64,000 bases of DNA, taken from assembly GCA_016187335.1 (NCBI GenBank), contig JACPJW010000001.1:340170-404169 (forward strand), given 5' to 3'. The position numbers and the translations under genes were made by a program. Shown here one piece after another: positions 61,836-64,000 of this stretch (positions within the stretch are counted from its first letter, which is position 1; every line of letters starts with the position of its first letter). The notes under the pieces are model-generated. The model searched no databases. It was not told the DNA's origin and saw only the letters and a list, made by a program, of their open reading frames with translations. This DNA is from Candidatus Aenigmatarchaeota archaeon. GTDB taxonomy: Archaea > Aenigmatarchaeota > Aenigmatarchaeia > GW2011-AR5.

Positions 61836-62600
61836 ATGACTCGCATCATAACTTGCACTTCCGGGAAGGGTGGCGCAGGCAAAACTACATTGGTTGCTAA
61901 CTTAGGGCTTGCATTGCGCGAGCTGGGGCGAGACGTGATAGTCGTTGACGCCAACCTGACGACGCCAAATCTGGGTTTACATTTAGGAGTTCCATTGTAC
62001 CCGACGACGCTTCACGACGTCCTCAAAGGCACTGCGGACATCAAGGATGCCATTTACCGCCACGAAAGCGGCCTGAAAGTTATCCCTGCGGGTATATCCC
62101 TGCGCGACCTGCGGGGGGTTGATGCGCATGACCTCCCTGAAGCCGTCATGGATCTGCTCGGGAGCGCGGAAATAGTGCTGATTGACAGCGCAGCAGGCCT
62201 TGGCAAGGAAGCTTTGTCGGCTATAGAAGCATCAGATGAAATCATAATAGTCACGACGCCGGACCTTCCTTCTGTCACGGATGCCCTGAAAACAATGAAG
62301 CTTGCCGAGCAGGTGGGGACAAGAGTTACCGGCGTTGTCATAAACAGGGTCACAAAAATGAGGCACGAAATGACGACCCAGCAGGTTTCCAACATGCTTG
62401 ACGGTCCTGAGATTTTGGCGGAAATACCCGAGGATATAAACGTCCATAGAGCCGTGGCAAGCAGGCAGCCTGTTGTCCATCACGTGCCGCATTCACACGC
62501 CAGCAGAAGCATAAAGGGCCTTGCCGCAACGCTTGTCGGGGAGCCTTCCTTGACAAAAGATCCATGGTACAAGCGTTTTCTCTCGTTCATGTACAGGTAA
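61836..62600 (+). CDS. minD: MinD/ParA-type ATPase
   Basis: 254 residues. Deviant Walker A SGKGGAGKTT at 9-18, switch EIVLIDSAAGLGKEAL, and a C-terminal end KRFLSFMYR that could be an amphipathic membrane anchor. Cell-division site or other positioning role in archaea. Isolated, no MinE or ParB partner seen nearby. Tight with tRNA-Arg (divergent). Confidence 0.88.
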   Translation: MTRIITCTSGKGGAGKTTLVANLGLALRELGRDVIVVDANLTTPNLGLHLGVPLYPTTLHDVLKGTADIKDAIYRHESGLKVIPAGISLRDLRGVDAHDLPEAVMDLLGSAEIVLIDSAAGLGKEALSAIEASDEIIIVTTPDLPSVTDALKTMKLAEQVGTRVTGVVINRVTKMRHEMTTQQVSNMLDGPEILAEIPEDINVHRAVASRQPVVHHVPHSHASRSIKGLAATLVGEPSLTKDPWYKRFLSFMYR

Positions 62601-62677
62601 ACTTCCTAAAAGAACATAAGTTCTTTTGGGTCTTGGAACGCTTTGCTTTCCAAAGATTTCCAAAAAGTTTCATCAAA

Positions 62678-62705
62678 GCAACTTTTCAAAAAAGTTGCAT
62701 CAAAA
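62678..62705. repeat. Dispersed hairpin repeat, copy F
   Basis: Opposite orientation to copy E: GCAACTTTT..AAAAGTTGC then ATCAAAA. Lies after the minD stop. E and F are therefore inverted copies around tRNA-Arg and minD. Confidence 0.75.
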
Positions 62706-62717
62706 AGGGTGGTTACG

Positions 62718-62807
62718 ATGCCGCGCAAAAAGAAGAAACGCCTGATGCAGGAAGAAGCTGAGCGGAATATCAGGCCGGTTAAGTGGAAGGCAAAGGGAAG
62801 AAGCTAG
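62718..62807 (+). CDS. 29-residue basic peptide gene
   Basis: MPRKKKKRLMQEEAERNIRP followed by VKWKAKGRS. GGGTGG before the ATG. Very basic, ribosomal or nucleic-acid binding type. Its last 4 bases overlap the pheT end. Confidence 0.4.
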   Translation: MPRKKKKRLMQEEAERNIRPVKWKAKGRS

Positions 62808-64000
62808 GTTAGCGTCTTAATTATTTCTTCCAGATCCATCTCTAAAGCAACCACAGGCTTTTCCAGCTTCCAGTTATTTATCACTGATGGGTGCAATTCT
62901 CCGATAACACCTAAATGCTTTTTCCCGACGAAAATGTCAGCGCACCTGCCTTCAATGAATGAAGCATGGACACTTTTCTTCAATGAATATTTTATTCCCA
63001 GATTGCTGAAGAATGCATCCAGAACAGAAGATAATTGTTCGTAGCTTATTTTTGAATCGCTGATGCCGGCAGAAAACTTTTTCATTATTGCTACACCGGT
63101 TTCCTGGTTTTCATCAGGCAGCAGAACATCGCCTACTTCAAAAATTTTCTGCGGGTAATCGCGGTGCTTGTTCTGGCTGAATGTTTTTATCAGCGAAGGA
63201 AGAAGGCTTGGTCTGCATATAGTGCACTCAACTGTTACCGGGTTGAGAGTTTCACAGACTTCTTCTTCTCTTTTGTTCATTTTTGCGAACTCGTCTTCTT
63301 TGTTAGTAAGAATCATGCTCATGACTTCCTGAAATCCCAAGGCAGTCAGGGAATCACGAAGATAGTAAACAAAATCTTCCTTGCTTCTTTCAGCTATAGT
63401 AGGGACTTTGGGTATCTTGGGTTCAAATGTCCAGTAGCCTTTTCCTATTGCAGCATCCTCAACAATGTCCATCTCATGCATTATGTCCACGCGGTACGGC
63501 GGTACCAGAACATAGCCGTCATATTCGAAACCCATTTTTCCTAAAAGTTCCCGGAATTCTTGGGGATTGAGGTCTAGATCAAGCAGTTTGTTTACATAAT
63601 CAATGCTTACCTTCATTCTCCACGGCTTCAGGTCAGGCGTTATATTTTTCGTTTTGCCTATGACTTCTACTGTTTCCACGTCAAAGCCACGCTCTGCCAA
63701 TGATGTTACCAGAATATTCAATGCCTGGTTGATTGCCAGTTTATTTGTTCCTGTTATGTCTATGAATAAATTTTTTGTATGCTGCGTGACTCGCGTCAGC
63801 TCGCCGTTAATTATCGGCGGGAAGCTGAGAACATCGCCGTTGCTGTCAGTTATTACAGGGTATTCCCTGGCGCCCTTTAGTATATGCGCGTATTCCTTGC
63901 CCTTAGGATGCTCATCCAGGATTTCCCCGAGGTTCATTTTTTCCTTCATGTCGAGAGGAATGAAGGAAATTTCTTTGGGCTTTGCTGGTTTGTAAGTGAA
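62804..64000 (-). CDS. pheT: Phenylalanyl-tRNA synthetase beta subunit (C-terminal part, cut by window edge)
   Basis: 399 codons to the window edge without a stop, so the N-terminal part is missing. PKEISFIPLD, IINGELTRVTQHTKNLFIDI (B3/B4-type domain), B5-like MKVSIDYVNKLLDLDL, and the catalytic-like fold with SMILTNKEDEF, CRPSLLPSLI and IGELHPSVINNW. Forms the alpha2beta2 enzyme with PheS. An internal ATG at 63949 is not the start. Confidence 0.93.
   Translation of the reverse strand, partial: FTYKPAKPKEISFIPLDMKEKMNLGEILDEHPKGKEYAHILKGAREYPVITDSNGDVLSFPPIINGELTRVTQHTKNLFIDITGTNKLAINQALNILVTSLAERGFDVETVEVIGKTKNITPDLKPWRMKVSIDYVNKLLDLDLNPQEFRELLGKMGFEYDGYVLVPPYRVDIMHEMDIVEDAAIGKGYWTFEPKIPKVPTIAERSKEDFVYYLRDSLTALGFQEVMSMILTNKEDEFAKMNKREEEVCETLNPVTVECTICRPSLLPSLIKTFSQNKHRDYPQKIFEVGDVLLPDENQETGVAIMKKFSAGISDSKISYEQLSSVLDAFFSNLGIKYSLKKSVHASFIEGRCADIFVGKKHLGVIGELHPSVINNWKLEKPVVALEMDLEEIIKTLT

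Noticed and set aside
1..64000. IS elements, transposases, rRNA, riboswitches
   Set aside because: Searched by eye on both strands; nothing recognisable was found, though diverged small RNAs could be missed.

Overview
This window is chromosomal DNA from an archaeon. The evidence is a full set of archaeal information-processing genes: family B DNA polymerase with an intein, the PolD small subunit, Orc1/Cdc6, RadA, RPA, Hjc, DnaG-type primase, two histone-fold proteins, archaeal AlaRS and LeuRS, uL11/uL1/uL10/L12, Spt5 and SecE. Archaeal lipid genes (HMG-CoA synthase, thiolase, DUF35 protein, HMG-CoA reductase, geranylgeranyl reductase) and an AglB-type oligosaccharyltransferase point the same way. 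Compact spacing, many tiny genes and many unrecognised orphans would fit a poorly sampled, possibly DPANN-like lineage, but the sequence alone does not fix the phylum. No rRNA, insertion sequence or CRISPR array is visible.

Layout. 0-5 kb: surface glycosylation (GT4 glycosyltransferase, AglB in two pieces, AglD-like flippase) and a lipid reductase. 5-10 kb: SecF-SecD, a HEPN-like orphan, NAC, a TctA-like membrane protein and a short histone-fold protein. 10-17 kb: replication block (PolB with a 490-residue intein, DP1, Orc1/Cdc6) next to a 628-base AT-rich region with repeated motifs, the best origin candidate. 18-24 kb: mevalonate genes with two unknown small genes inserted between them, SpoIIM-like protein, YbaK, HMG-CoA reductase, Hjc. 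24-29 kb: CBS protein, an AT-rich nuclease cassette, DnaG, M24 peptidase. 30-35 kb: two divergent M29-type aminopeptidase-like proteins, phosphomannomutase and sugar nucleotidyltransferase, ThpR. 35-46 kb: accessory-looking stretch with several winged-helix proteins, an Orc-like ATPase behind a dense GTGAA/TTCAC repeat array, and three unrelated orphans sharing one palindromic promoter-operator, interspersed with RadA, RPA and histone. 46-57 kb: tRNA-Gln, AlaRS, the L12-L10-L1/L11-Spt5-SecE-FtsZ run, FKBP. 57-64 kb: LeuRS, a three-gene orphan operon, tRNA-Arg, MinD and PheRS beta.

Most notable observations: tRNA-Arg(TCT) contains two bulge-helix-bulge introns at non-canonical sites (29/30 and 53/54), and tRNA-Gln(CTG) appears to have one in the D-arm; three unrelated orphan genes share a TATA box plus a 7-5-7 palindrome, suggesting an undescribed regulon; an iteron-like array precedes an Orc-like AAA+ ATPase; a short perfect hairpin repeat occurs six times, mostly just 3' of genes; and two genes are broken by one base at homopolymer or slippery runs, which may be assembly error or real recoding.

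Functionally, the glycosylation genes and the mannose-sugar genes probably supply surface glycans, the mevalonate genes and geranylgeranyl reductase supply ether lipids, and the PolB/DP1/Orc1/DnaG/RPA/RadA/Hjc genes cover replication and recombination. Function predictions are from motifs read by eye; no similarity search was run.
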